The notes: generated by a model not told the origin, from the sequence alone. A stretch of DNA of 64,000 nucleotides from Bradyrhizobium sp. ISRA430 (GCF_029909975.1 NZ_CP094516.1:2108001-2172000), one strand, 5' to 3'; shown: positions 20,301 to 27,514, numbered from the stretch's first letter. Program-made: numbers and translations.

Positions 20301-22351
20301 GGATTGGTCGCGACGGTGACGATGGTGACACCCGTATCATCGGCCGTGCCGTTCGGCAGACCGCCGCCTGACTCGGATTCGCCGACGTTGTAGGTGTCGT
20401 GCTGCGGGCCGTCGCCGTGGCCGATGGTTTCGTCGAGATTGAGCCGGTCAAGATTCGACGGATGTTCGCCCTCTTCCCGCGTGATCGTCGGACCGTCGTC
20501 GTCGAAGGCGACGAATGAATTCTCGCTGCCGATCAGGTTGACCTGGGTCGTCGAGCTGGCATGGTCGCCATCGCCATCGGTGACTGTCGTCGTGAGTTGC
20601 AGGTCGAGCGTGCCGGCGCCGGTGAGCTGGAGGAGCGTCTGCTCGTCGAACAGCGATGTATCGCCGTGATCGATCGCCAGGAACTGGTCGACGGTGACGT
20701 GCGCCGTCGCAGGATCGTTGGCGTTTTCCAGGGTGATGCGGAACGCGACGTACTCGTCGCCATTGTTGGCGACGCCGTCGCCGACGATACGTCCCTCGAT
20801 CGTGGTATCGTTGACCTGGACCAGCACGATGGATCGGGCCGCTGCGTCGAGGCCTTCCAGCGGAGTATTGGCAAGCGCCGTCGCGGTCAGGTTCGTGCCG
20901 ACGGTCGCGCTCGACAGCACCAGCTTCATGACGTTGCTGATGCCGCCGTCCGGACCGGGACCATCCGTTCCGAAATCGACGAGCGCCGCGGGGAAGAGAT
21001 TGATGAGCCCGCCAGCGGGCGTCGACAACTCCCCGATCGCCTGGGCCTGCGTCGGTGCAGTCGACACCGTGATGGTGGTCACCCCGGTGTCGTCCAGAGT
21101 GCCGTTCGGAAAGCCACCGTTCGATTCTGTTTCGCCGGTGTTGTAGGTGTCGGGCTGCGGGCTATCGCCGTGCCCAATCGTCTCGTCGAGATTCAACACC
21201 CCGAGGGAAGGCATTTCGCTGCCCTCGCCGCGCGTGACGGTCGGACCGTCGTCGAGGAAAGACACGCCGAGCGAACCGGTCGAAACCGCAGTGGCCGTGT
21301 TGCCGCTGCCGTCCGTCACCGTCTGCTGCACGAACACGACGTCGGCAAGCTGGGCGCCTTCGCTCGTGTCGGGTTCGGACGCGGTACCGTGCTTGATGGC
21401 TTCATACTGAGCCACGTCAAGCTTGAAGGTCACGGGATCGAGATAGAGCTCGAAAGCGATCGCACCGTTCGCATCTGCCGCACCACCGGCGGTGCCCTCG
21501 CGGCCGACGACGAGATTGCCTTCGGTGAACAGGAAGATTGCGTGGCCGGTCACCGTGGCCTGCAGACCGGAATCGACGCCCGCGAACGCCGCGCCGGTCG
21601 ACGTCGTCAGTGCATAGGTGATCGTTCCAGTGCCGCCGCTCCCGAAACTGGCGCTCGACGATGCGATCTCCGAAACGGCGCTCTCGGCCCATCCGATCAA
21701 TCCGACGGGAGAGAAGACCGCAGGCAATGCGGCAATGGCCCGATCGTTGGCGCCGTTGAGGGTCTGCACGTCGACGGTTTCGTCGTGGATGACTATCGTG
21801 CCCGAAAGCGTGAAGCCAGCGCTCGGCGGAATCGTTGTAGGCAGTGCCGTGAATGTCTCCGGACCGAGGGCGAAATTGCCGAGCTCTTCCTGACCCAGCA
21901 GGTCGAGCGGATTGCCCGCAACCAACGGATCGACGGCGCTGCCGGTGAAGTGGGCGCCGCTTGCTTGCGCGTTGCCGTTGCCGTCGCCGGCTGCGGGCAG
22001 CACTGACTGATCCGTCGTGATCGGGAAGAGGCTTGCGAACTCCTGCACGTTGACATCGCGCCCGGGCGCGAGCTCGATCGACAGGAGCCCGCCATCGTCA
22101 TGCCGGGAGTCGAAGACGGGATCGACCGTGACCGTCGACTGGTTGTCGAACAGAATGATCAGCTTCTCGCCGACATGGACGAGCGTGATCTTCTCATTCG
22201 CGATTGCCGAAAAATCGAGCTTGACCTTCTGGTCATACCCAAGATGCACGACCACCGCCTGATCTGTCAGCGGCTTCGATAGCGAGAAAGTTCGAACTGG
22301 GGTGGAATTGGTCGGAACAGCGGAACCGGTGGCCTGAAATTGAGCATTCAT
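11378..22351 (-). CDS. Giant repeat adhesin, LapA/BapA-like, type I secreted (3657 aa)
   Basis: Very large cell-surface adhesin exported by the adjacent type I system. There is no Sec signal. Residues 1-140 form a compact N-terminal region with LPAAG at 118-122, resembling a LapG-cleavable retention module. Repeats follow: two 251-aa units from about residue 386 (LNLDETIGHGD..., T1SS-143/DUF5801-like), further Ig-like/VCBS-type domains, and three near-identical 265-aa units (about 2153-2947) containing GPYGVVED and DADGDTSPATLTI. A C-terminal extender domain comes next. RTX nonapeptide repeats lie at 3524-3558 (GGASADTL, GNDTLTGNGG, GGSGNDTF), followed by VISDFSNTDVIDF and a C-terminal secretion signal. 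The protein is very acidic and Cys-poor, as is usual for calcium-stabilised adhesins. The start follows CAGGGGC-AATTA-ATG. It is monocistronic between hairpins and AT-rich upstream DNA. Confidence 0.93.
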   Translation of the reverse strand: MNAQFQATGSAVPTNSTPVRTFSLSKPLTDQAVVVHLGYDQKVKLDFSAIANEKITLVHVGEKLIILFDNQSTVTVDPVFDSRHDDGGLLSIELAPGRDVNVQEFASLFPITTDQSVLPAAGDGNGNAQASGAHFTGSAVDPLVAGNPLDLLGQEELGNFALGPETFTALPTTIPPSAGFTLSGTIVIHDETVDVQTLNGANDRAIAALPAVFSPVGLIGWAESAVSEIASSSASFGSGGTGTITYALTTSTGAAFAGVDSGLQATVTGHAIFLFTEGNLVVGREGTAGGAADANGAIAFELYLDPVTFKLDVAQYEAIKHGTASEPDTSEGAQLADVVFVQQTVTDGSGNTATAVSTGSLGVSFLDDGPTVTRGEGSEMPSLGVLNLDETIGHGDSPQPDTYNTGETESNGGFPNGTLDDTGVTTITVSTAPTQAQAIGELSTPAGGLINLFPAALVDFGTDGPGPDGGISNVMKLVLSSATVGTNLTATALANTPLEGLDAAARSIVLVQVNDTTIEGRIVGDGVANNGDEYVAFRITLENANDPATAHVTVDQFLAIDHGDTSLFDEQTLLQLTGAGTLDLQLTTTVTDGDGDHASSTTQVNLIGSENSFVAFDDDGPTITREEGEHPSNLDRLNLDETIGHGDGPQHDTYNVGESESGGGLPNGTADDTGVTIVTVATNPTQEQAIGELSTPAGDIADLFDMAIVDFGTDGPGAGGGISNVLTLVLSSETAGTNLTATALVGTPLENLTAAQRAIVLVQVDDNTIEGRIVGDGIANNGDEYVAFRITLENASDPATAKITVDQFLPIDNGGSENPSLFDEQAILHMAGNGTLKLELTTTATDGDGDQTSSSVQVTLIGNEKSFIAFDDDGPTVTASEMQGFQVVHDETLFLQSPPFGDDNDILFTSVFNGVANPGHDPQGLFGLPLGYAQSTVAALTINNVDYGTDGAAKTGAQVFSLTLTDTQGNSTTGPVDSNITTTEGKEIFLFLENGLIVGRYDGSDSGSDVTNTGSDPAAFAIAIDPVSGKVSVVQYVSLHQDSADVGVDSDEAVSLANALGQVKATVTVTDGDGDHASASANISGDIQFEDDGPLVAASVTRDFGVTADETPSNQANDVTGPLHVFDNVANPGNDPDEPGPVLAYATSSSAALSFLPYFGVDGPDPTTPVSYSLHLNSSVSGVKLTDGTAISLHAESDGSGNSWIVGRVDSGDLEGQAAFAVSIDPSTGKVSVVEYLSLYHPSSSNPNDTISLASGSISAVVTIKDGDGDTASASADISGTIHFRDDGPTLISQTSINANVDEDGLHTPTDLSNSNPDHSPLLPGEVQGTNSAVATSATYGKLDTLVNFGADGFGSFGLKTMFGPQDSGLTSKGDHILIVTDANGLHGYVESGTPGFDSNDREVFTLTVGSDGSYVFALHDQIDHPTLNGLAGDNTENTEVIDLSSYVIATDGDGDSIPLGTGTFTVTVLDDIPVITARAPTETEVTTTDTFTYTLQAGNTDIRAMDGQDNHDIILTGVDLNDKDDSVNTTGSKIGVGDGQIIDGYSTKPLSGPEILTMAFFENVSITGNPQTPTVSHGSAYSVNTASFSIDVAEAQGVETAVVFISATEGGQFVNLTFTVDGSPVTATAVFDSTTHVQIGYVLDGVQDLSTVKVIGATQFDTLNVGNYDNFQFDSSANGNPQTLTDGNSFKVYGIESTITTVTTVIETFKVSEDESAGVNTTADPNPANDTSDAPPAAIFEAGAIGYAKSATSVLDSGSLFTGKVGADEPGTYSFAITDKNGNAITGLESGLTTLDGTHILLTTEASGAVVGMAGQTEVFRVYADSTGYVWIAQYQAIHNDLTGSSQAAYDDIATVTADLHLKGSLTDFDGDTTSVVSPVALNIQFQDDGPLAVNDLDSVAHGDLVATGNVITGIDIAGGDANTTDGVADTVGTDGAKITEVDGVTAVTTPVNHVFTVAGQFGTLVINENGDYTYTRFNGNPVGDVKDVFTYTLTDGDGDFSTAKLTINVSDHGVSIADIGAQSGDETVYEANLPGGSSPDTPALTQSGTFTINAADGLDSLVIDGHTVISGGVFTGGTFTTSLGNTLSITGFDGTNLSYSYTLVSNETHAPIQGPNGLIESFAVTATDVDGDSAISSITVNIVDDVPTAANDGPYGVVEDTPSNAVSGNVLTNDASGADAPASFVAWGGAADAADIAALNTYGTLVQDGNGHWSYTLDNSRAATQALTSADHLSFTLHYTMQDADGDTSPATLTINITGADDSASVTTAQASGPDATVYEAGLSPNGSAAATDLETTTGGFAISATDGIKEIVVGGTAFTLAEIQAFGTTHGTVNTGEGVLTLTNYSGDSFGGTVSFSYTLSATIDNDSATPTPPDTVDGTGFSDHIALVVHGIGGTSGSDDLVVRIVDDTPTAANDGPYGVVEDAASNAVSGNVLTNDASGADAPASFVAWGGAADAAAVGALSTYGTLQQNNDGTWSYTLDNSRAATQALTSADHLSFTLHYTMQDADGDTSPATLTINITGADDSASVTTAQASGPDATVYEAGLSPNGSAAATDLETTTGSFATSATDGIKEIVVAGTTFTLAQIQAFGTTHGTVNTGEGILTLTGYSGDSFGGMVSFSYTLSATIDNDSATPTPPDTVDGTGFSDHIALAVHGIGGTSANDDLVVRIVDDTPTAANDGPYGVVEDSPSNAVSGNVLTNDQSGADAPASLVAWSSAADAADIAALNTYGTLVQDGNGHWSYTLDNSRAATQALTSADHLSFTLHYTMQDADGDTSPATLTINITGTDDSATVTTAQASGPDAAVYEAGLSPNGTHAGDGSAATTGSFTISATDGIKEILVGGTTFTLAEIQAFGTTHGTVNTGEGMLTLTDYTGTSFGGTVSFSYTLSAAIDNDVIPAPPDTVDGTGFNDHIALAVFGIGGTSANDDLVIRIVDDVPTAHADTDTTVSGSASGNVITAVGTTNSGADTLGADGASISGVQAGNNPIPITNNSGVGAGVHGAFGTLTLGSDGSYTYVADANASGTDVFSYTLKDGDGDTSVTTLTITVFNSQPTLVAASATTSDAAGDDNVVNSNSDAFVPQTQSGTMSFNFGGDGANPTTPFSYVYDGGLGSASATTSTNGLGQTILTLTAAAWVLTLNEATGVYTFKQTAAYDHAAGTSSATGIVNVTLTDFDGTTATKALTLTINDDTPSLGVIDHGVIANEANLTLVGKMAVDGGADHPVTASLAGNADPSGITWNGNAVHYYVDSANPSTLVAYTGSDHTLNNVFTLSVDAVNGAYTFTELQPLDAFNSVNIAGSVAVASGPKSLLELTSAAGDNLSLLSGWHADAGFVLADWKNGITGSTTTDHISLHNINGSSQGFGVDSNNIGTGDIMRFDFGTVNDFDGSGPYSPPSASQANVTSITLTFSKVATIDYVVHYTDGSFASSSFTSSSSGNTIPSAGGTKFIDYVEIYSEGDAGKVTLAKETTVTSTGTKDLSFNVTVTDHDSDTTAGTINITVDGDHSLTGTAGVNNDLVGGASADTLTGSTGNDTLTGNGGADKLTGGSGNDTFKYLATTDSTVAAHDVISDFSNTDVIDFSAISGITHDATLSSTTPTTVAAHSIVYFQSGADTVIYANATGNTENVASADMMLVLTGINANTLASGQIHHA
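11678..11782 (-). repeat. RTX calcium-binding nonapeptide repeats of the giant adhesin
   Basis: Encodes residues 3524-3558 with four GGxGxDxLx-type repeats (GGASADTLT, STGNDTLTG, NGGADKLTG, GSGNDTFKY). They precede the type I secretion signal and would fold on calcium binding outside the cell. Confidence 0.85.
13506..15890 (-). repeat. Three tandem 795-bp repeats inside the adhesin gene
   Basis: The codons for GPY in the GPYGVVED motif recur at 15881-15890, 15086-15095 and 14291-14300, exactly 795 bp apart (265 aa). Units 1 and 2 are nearly identical at DNA level over long blocks. Unit 3 (13506-14300) is shorter in homology at its end and shows more substitutions and a small rearrangement near NGTHAGDGSAATTG. 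This is recent internal duplication or gene conversion. Confidence 0.85.
19740..21195 (-). repeat. Two tandem 251-aa repeats in the N-terminal half of the adhesin
   Basis: The LNLDETIGHGD coding block recurs 753 bp apart (anchors at 21181 and 20428). Shared segments include TDDTGVT-like, QAIGELSTPAG, DFGTDGPG, NNGDEYVAFRITLENA and SLFDEQ. They are more diverged than the 265-aa units further downstream, so they represent an older duplication. Confidence 0.75.
21986..21997 (-). other. Candidate LapG cleavage motif (PAAG) in the giant adhesin
   Basis: Codons for Pro-Ala-Ala-Gly, residues 119-122 of the adhesin, followed by a Gly/Asn/Ala-rich linker. Characterised LapA-type adhesins are cut between the two alanines of a [T/A/P]AAG motif located about 100-130 residues from the N-terminus. 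The position, motif and adjacent protease gene agree. Cleavage itself is inference. Confidence 0.6.
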
Positions 22352-22586
22352 TAATTGCCCCTGCCAAACACTCTGTGCGCTTGAAAAACAGAAAGTAAGC
22401 CGAAAAACTTAGGTATTAAGCTATTGTTAACTGCATCAGCGGTCAACGAAATCAACTAGTTAACGAAGACTTTTTGGTCGACCGTGGTAAATTGGTTGAT
22501 ATGGGTGAGCGTCGCCCGAAAAGGCATTAGAAATGAATATCTTGCCGCGAATTGATCGGAAAAGTTGCACCAAATCGGGAGCGACA

Positions 22587-23006
22587 ATGAAGGTACTATT
22601 GTCCGCCGTCGTCGTAATGCTGTGTGGATTCGCCACGCCGGCACGGACCCAGGATGCACCCGCTCCGGTCGAGCGAACGGTCAAATCGGCGCCCAACAGG
22701 GACACGCGAATCGGCGTCTACATCAACGTGCTGCCGGACTGCACGTCAGGGCCCCTCCCCACGATCCGCCTGGTCAATCCGCCCGTATCCGGAAAGGTGA
22801 CCGTCAAGTCGGCGAAGGTGAAAGCGACCAACTACAAATCTTGCCTCGCGCTGGAGGTGCCGGCCTACGTCGCGTTCTACAAGTCGCAGCCCGACTTCAT
22901 CGGCGACGACGTGCTGACGATCGAGGTCAAATATGCCGGCGGCCGAACGGAAATTCAGAAGATCACGGTCAACGTGACCGGTCCGGGCACGCAGCAGAAG
23001 ATTTAG
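22587..23006 (+). CDS. Small secreted protein of unknown function (139 aa)
   Basis: I do not recognise a named family. The start at 22587 follows GGGAGCGACA and gives a clear Sec signal peptide (KVLLSAVVVMLCGFATPART). An upstream in-frame ATG at 22533 would put polar residues ahead of it. The mature part of about 115 residues has two Cys (in LPDCTSG and YKSCLAL) that could form a disulfide. Alternating hydrophobic segments (TIRLVNPPVSGKVTVKSAKVKATN, VLTIEVKYAGG) suggest an Ig-like beta-sandwich. It lies between the two RTX protein genes, divergent from the giant adhesin and convergent with the 842-aa protein, so a surface role is plausible but unproved. Confidence 0.75.
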   Translation: MKVLLSAVVVMLCGFATPARTQDAPAPVERTVKSAPNRDTRIGVYINVLPDCTSGPLPTIRLVNPPVSGKVTVKSAKVKATNYKSCLALEVPAYVAFYKSQPDFIGDDVLTIEVKYAGGRTEIQKITVNVTGPGTQQKI

Positions 23007-23095
23007 GTGGGGGCGGACCTACCGCGCGCAGGTGCCAGTAGGGCCTGATCTCGCCCACGGCGTAGCGCGTAGACGCGCATCGCTAACAGCAAAAA

Positions 23096-23121
23096 TCCGG
23101 CCGGGTATATTCCCGGCCGGA
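23096..23121. terminator. Bidirectional intrinsic terminator between convergent genes
   Basis: TCCGGCCGGG (23096-23105) pairs perfectly with CCCGGCCGGA (23112-23121) around a six-base loop, preceded by AAAAA. On the minus strand the stem is followed by TTTTTGC, a good T-tract for the RTX gene. On the plus strand CTTTCTT follows, a weaker tract for the small secreted-protein gene. Confidence 0.85.
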
Positions 23122-23174
23122 CTTTCTTGCGAACCATCGAGCTGGCCGCATCGATCAGTCAGCGTCCCCTCCGC

Positions 23175-25703
23175 TTACGCGTGCAGGGCGAAGTCGTTCG
23201 AGCTCAAAGTACCCGAGACATTGGTCAGGTGAATTTCCATCACGTGAGCTCCGGACGTGGCGTCCTCGCTGCCACTGCCGACGTTAGCGTAGATGGTGGC
23301 GTTGCTGCCATTCTGCACGAACTCTACATGTCCCGCCGCCAAGGTCGAATTGAAGGTGGTATCGACAGCGGTCAACCCGAGACCATTCAGGAAGCTAATC
23401 GTGTCGCTTCCATGCGTGAAGTCGATGATCGTGTCCGACGCGCTATGGGTCGAGTCGACAAGAGCGGTAAAGACGAAGTTGTCATTGCCGTTGCCACCCG
23501 CCATCAAGTCAGCGCCACCGAGACCCTTGATGGTGTCGTTTCCAGATCCGCCAAGGATGTAGTCGACGCCAGCGCTGCCGGTCAGGCCGTCGGCGCCGTT
23601 TTGTCCAGCCTCAATATTGTTGGTGGGAGAAAGTACGTAGGCCGTTGAAGGCGGTACAGACGGCATGGTATCGCCCGAAGGCGTGTTTGTGCCGAGCAGC
23701 AGGGTAAACTCGACGGTGGTCGACGTGCCATCGGGCGCGTCAGCATCAGTAACTGTCACCTGCAGGTCGTGAGTGCCGGCCGATGCGTTACCTGCAATGA
23801 GCAGATTTCCAGCCGAGTCGATGCTGATACCTTGATTATTACTGTTGCTGGCCAGCGACCAGGCGTACGTGTCGGTGCTATCCTTATCGACGGCAACAAA
23901 ATGACCGAGGCTGTTCCCGGTGTTTCCTGTCTGATCCGGCGCGAACAGGATGTTGGTCGGCTTGCCGGTGTCCGCGGCGACATCAAGCGAGCCATCGAGA
24001 TGGATGGTCACGTACTCGGTCGTCGTGCTGACCGGCGCATACGCGTGCAGCGGATCTGTAATGCTGTAGTCGTTCAACACGACCTGGAAGGTGTCGGACG
24101 TATGAACGCCATCGATCTTTGCATCGTCGATCGAATAGTGCCAACTGACCGTGCCCGTGCTGTCATCGACGGTTGCTGTCAGTGTGCCGAGATGATTGGT
24201 GTTGTCGATCGACACCGTATGGGTGTCGTGGATATCGGCATCGGTGAACGAGAGCGTGCCATCGGCCGTGAATACCACCGGCGACGTGGTGTCGCTGGTA
24301 TAAGCGTCGGTGACGGTGGCTTCCGTGTGGTTGCCCGCATCATCGTAGCTCGATGCAAACACCGCCGCATCGTCGGTGCCGGTGATCGTGTACGTGACGG
24401 TGATCGGGTCGATGGTGGTCGAGTTGTCACCCGGATGATGCTCAACCAGATTGACCGTAAAGGTCTCGACCTTGGTTTCGCCCTGACCGAGGTAATTGAT
24501 CAAGCTGTCGGCCACCGAATACGAAAGATCGATCTCACCAACCGCACCATTGCCGCTGTCGGTCGCCACGGTCGCCGTCAACGTACCGAGATCGCCGGCC
24601 GCCGCCACGACGCCTGTGGTCGGGTCAATCGAGTGAGTGTCGGTCCAGTCGGCGTCGGTGAACGCGAGTGTCCCGTTCTCAGTCTCGACTCCCGTGGTGT
24701 CATCGCCGGTTGCATTTTCGGTGACCCCGGCCGTCCCAGCGAATGAGACCGGGTGACCGACAACGCCGCTCATGTCGCTCCCGGCCGTCACGACGGCCGC
24801 GTCATTGGTGCCGGTGATCGTATAACTTACCGTCGTGGTGTCGGTGGTGGTTGTACCGTCGGGGTGTTTCTCGACAAGATCGACCGTAAAGGTCTCGGTC
24901 TTGGTTTCGCCCTGACCGAGATAGTTGATGTCGCTGTCGGCCACCGAATAGGACAGGCTGATCACGCCGGTCGCGCCATTCTGGCTGTCCGTGGTCACGA
25001 TCGCATCGAGATGACCGAGATTGCCGCTGAGTTCGACTGAAGCCGTATGGCTATCGTGCCAATCGGCGTCAGTGAAGTTCAGCGTACCGATCGAGGTTTC
25101 GCTCCCGGTCTCGTCCCCCTGCGCGTCCTCGGTCACCCCGACCGCCGTGAACGGTCCGTTGTCGGGGCCGCTCGTGTTGGTCGCCGCGACGATGACTGCG
25201 GCATCGTTGTCGCCCGCAACCTTGATGTCGGCCTGCGCTACGCTGAACGCGCCGTTCGACATGCGGATAATGTAAGTGAACTGACCAAAGTCGATGGTCT
25301 CGCCAGCAGAGAGATGCTGCAGAAGAGCAGTGTTCGCCGGGTCCAAAACGAAATTGATGTTGTGTGTGGCGTCGAGCAAGACTTTTCCGGTCATATCCCC
25401 GACGGTCGAATGTCCGGTCAGAGACACACTCGATGATCCGGGCAGCGGCGCGGCGAAGTTCGACAGGTCGACGTAGTGCGCCAAATTGCCCTGAACCTGA
25501 GCGACGGTGTCGGAGGTGATTCCCATGATCGTGGCGGCCGCTCCGCCACCGTCGTTCGCCAGAATGTTCTCGTTCGGGTCGCTGCCGGTGCTGAGTGACT
25601 GCGTTCCGTCGCTCAAATCATCTTCCTGCAGAAGTAGATTGTCGTTCTGCGCCTGCGGGGTGAATTTGACTGCAACCGTCAAACCGCCTTTTGCCGTTCC
25701 CAT
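23175..25703 (-). CDS. Secreted VCBS/RTX repeat protein, type I secretion substrate (842 aa)
   Basis: Second probable substrate of the local type I system. The N-terminus (MGTAKGGLTVAVKFTPQAQ) has no Sec signal and no LapG-like motif, so it is expected to be released or held differently from the giant adhesin. Residues about 40-170 form an N-terminal domain. About 170-520 holds three VCBS-type repeats with TFTVDLVEKHP / TFTVNLVEHHP and YTITGTNDAAVV / YTITGTDDAAVF blocks. About 560-660 is an Ig-like domain. RTX nonapeptides lie near the C-terminus (GGSGNDTIKGLGGADLMAGGNGNDNF), then DTIIDFTHGSDTISF and a C-terminal secretion region with EIHLTNVSG. The ATG follows GAGGAG by 9 nt. Confidence 0.9.
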   Translation of the reverse strand: MGTAKGGLTVAVKFTPQAQNDNLLLQEDDLSDGTQSLSTGSDPNENILANDGGGAAATIMGITSDTVAQVQGNLAHYVDLSNFAAPLPGSSSVSLTGHSTVGDMTGKVLLDATHNINFVLDPANTALLQHLSAGETIDFGQFTYIIRMSNGAFSVAQADIKVAGDNDAAVIVAATNTSGPDNGPFTAVGVTEDAQGDETGSETSIGTLNFTDADWHDSHTASVELSGNLGHLDAIVTTDSQNGATGVISLSYSVADSDINYLGQGETKTETFTVDLVEKHPDGTTTTDTTTVSYTITGTNDAAVVTAGSDMSGVVGHPVSFAGTAGVTENATGDDTTGVETENGTLAFTDADWTDTHSIDPTTGVVAAAGDLGTLTATVATDSGNGAVGEIDLSYSVADSLINYLGQGETKVETFTVNLVEHHPGDNSTTIDPITVTYTITGTDDAAVFASSYDDAGNHTEATVTDAYTSDTTSPVVFTADGTLSFTDADIHDTHTVSIDNTNHLGTLTATVDDSTGTVSWHYSIDDAKIDGVHTSDTFQVVLNDYSITDPLHAYAPVSTTTEYVTIHLDGSLDVAADTGKPTNILFAPDQTGNTGNSLGHFVAVDKDSTDTYAWSLASNSNNQGISIDSAGNLLIAGNASAGTHDLQVTVTDADAPDGTSTTVEFTLLLGTNTPSGDTMPSVPPSTAYVLSPTNNIEAGQNGADGLTGSAGVDYILGGSGNDTIKGLGGADLMAGGNGNDNFVFTALVDSTHSASDTIIDFTHGSDTISFLNGLGLTAVDTTFNSTLAAGHVEFVQNGSNATIYANVGSGSEDATSGAHVMEIHLTNVSGTLSSNDFALHA

Positions 25704-26422
25704 AATTTAACTCCTCAGAGGTGATGCGGCAGCACGCCGGAGCGATGTCGCGAAAAGCGCTCGCCTCGTCGGCTGCTTGAGAGATTTAGTAACGATGAAA
25801 TTCGCGAGCGCTCGTAGAACCCGGCGCGCCCGCTGCTTGGTCCTTCAATTCTGTCTGTTTGCTGAGAGCGCCCGCCCTATTGAAAATGGATACGATGTTG
25901 GACCGACCGACGTGCGCGGCCGTTAAGAGAGAGTGTCTGAAATTTCGAATTTGGAGAACGCGGCACAAGATACGTATCGACGCAGCCGCGACTAACGGCT
26001 GGCGAGCGAATGGCTGAACTGGATTGAGCGTACTCACACACCGTCCGTGGACGCGCGGACGTGGAGATAGTGCCGCGAGCACAAATCGCTTCGGCGCCCA
26101 AATCAGGCGCGGAAATAAAGTCGCCTCGCGAAGAACGCACCCCAGCCCCACAGCAATCGCTTTAACCAAATATTAGCCAAAGGCTATCGTGCGCGTTTGC
26201 ATTGAGGCAATAGTAGTACCTCGATTTTGTTCGCTCAAAACGATGCGCTTCGCTCAACTTGAGCCAACGCATCGCAACGTCGCGGCATTAATTCCCTATC
26301 AGACAGCATTTAAATACCTTCATGCTTCGAACCCGATACAGCAATGCGCATCTCGGCGTCACCGCGATTCGGCCTCTGCGTGTGCTCGTCGGCCACGCAG
26401 ATATCAACTCTTGCGCGTCCGC
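25704..26422. other. Intergenic region between divergent RTX and regulator genes
   Basis: About 720 bp with lower GC than the neighbouring genes, especially 26160-26340. It must contain the promoters of the RTX gene (minus) and the PAS-AraC regulator (plus). I see no strong palindrome or RNA-like structure. An in-frame ATG at 26189 could extend the regulator upstream, but the added residues look non-coding. Confidence 0.5.
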
Positions 26423-27514
26423 ATGAGCAAGCCGGAGTATCTCGGCTCCATGCCGCGGCTGTTGCTGGATGGCATTTCGATCGGCGCCGTGCTGCTCGAT
26501 GCCGCGTCAGGCCGGATCGCGTATGCGAACAATGCTGCGCGACGGGCTCTGGCGTACGATGCGGAAGAGCTCCATCAGCTCACCCTGCACAATCTGCTGC
26601 ATCCCGCGCACCGTGACGCGTGGTTTGCCAACTTGCGCCGCGTCGTGAATCGCACGACCGATCCGTGCCGCTTCGAGGCCCTTTACTTGGCGAAGAACGG
26701 CCACTTCGTGCGAATGAAAACCGTGCAGTCCGGCGTCGCGAATGATGACGGCACGGTCAAGTGGATCGGCTGCCTGCTCGAGCAAGTGCCTGCGGCGCAT
26801 GACGAGGCCGCCTCGGATCTTGCGGGCGTGACGATCTGGCGGTGGAGCGTGCCGGGACGGCCCGACGGACTGGGCGCATATCGCGTGCTCGCAGGACCGC
26901 CTCCGGCCTCCTCTGAGGCCACATTCGATATGCTGACCGAAGCCGTCCATCCCGACGATCTCGATCAGGCGCAAGGACTGCTCAGACGAGGGCTCAGCGG
27001 CGCAGCGGGCATGCTGGCTTACCGAGAACTCGCCAGCGATGGCGATGTGCGCTGGACCCGACAGACGGTGAACCCGGTTGGCGACGACCGAGGACAGGTG
27101 ACGCATCTGATCGGAATAGATGTCGACATCACCGAGCGAAGGGAGCGCAGCAGGACGTCCGAGAAGATGCTGCACTTCATCCAGCATCTGCAAACCCAGT
27201 GGGACAAACCCCTTGTCATCGCCGACGTCGCCCGCCAGCACGGCGTCAGCTTACGCGCCGTACAGAAGCATTTTGCATTGCGGGGGACCTCGGTCGCCGA
27301 ATTCCTGAAGCGCATCCGCCTGGTGCACGCCTACGACATGCTGGCGGCGGCCGGCTCGCGAACAACAGTGACCAAGGTCTGTGCGAAATGCGGCTTTGGC
27401 AATCTCGGCCATTTTGCCCGCGACTACCGCAGCGAGTTCGGCGAGCTGCCCTCGGATACCCTGCTACGGGGCAGGATGCGGCGCCCTGACCTGTCGCGTG
27501 ACGGCAACAGGTGA
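26423..27514 (+). CDS. PAS-domain AraC-family transcriptional regulator
   Basis: Regulator of 363 aa. Residues about 15-115 form a PAS domain (GAVLLDAASGRIAYANNAAR, FEALYLAKNGHFVRMKTVQ). About 135-235 is a second PAS_3-like fold (LTEAVHPDDLDQAQ, GDVRWTRQTVNPVGDDRGQ, IGIDVDITERRE). Residues about 255-350 form an AraC-type double helix-turn-helix (VIADVARQHGVSLRAVQKHF, VTKVCAKCGFGNLGHFARDYRSEFGELPSD). AraC proteins usually carry a cupin sensor, so the paired PAS sensor is unusual. The ATG at 26423 opens a sequence that runs straight into the first PAS domain. It lies between the secreted-protein genes, so control of the RTX protein or adhesin is possible but unproved. Confidence 0.82.
   Translation: MSKPEYLGSMPRLLLDGISIGAVLLDAASGRIAYANNAARRALAYDAEELHQLTLHNLLHPAHRDAWFANLRRVVNRTTDPCRFEALYLAKNGHFVRMKTVQSGVANDDGTVKWIGCLLEQVPAAHDEAASDLAGVTIWRWSVPGRPDGLGAYRVLAGPPPASSEATFDMLTEAVHPDDLDQAQGLLRRGLSGAAGMLAYRELASDGDVRWTRQTVNPVGDDRGQVTHLIGIDVDITERRERSRTSEKMLHFIQHLQTQWDKPLVIADVARQHGVSLRAVQKHFALRGTSVAEFLKRIRLVHAYDMLAAAGSRTTVTKVCAKCGFGNLGHFARDYRSEFGELPSDTLLRGRMRRPDLSRDGNR

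Noticed and set aside
24179..24445. Short Thr/Arg-rich frame in the second RTX gene
   Set aside because: Same-strand overlap in another frame of repeat-coding DNA; no evidence of use.
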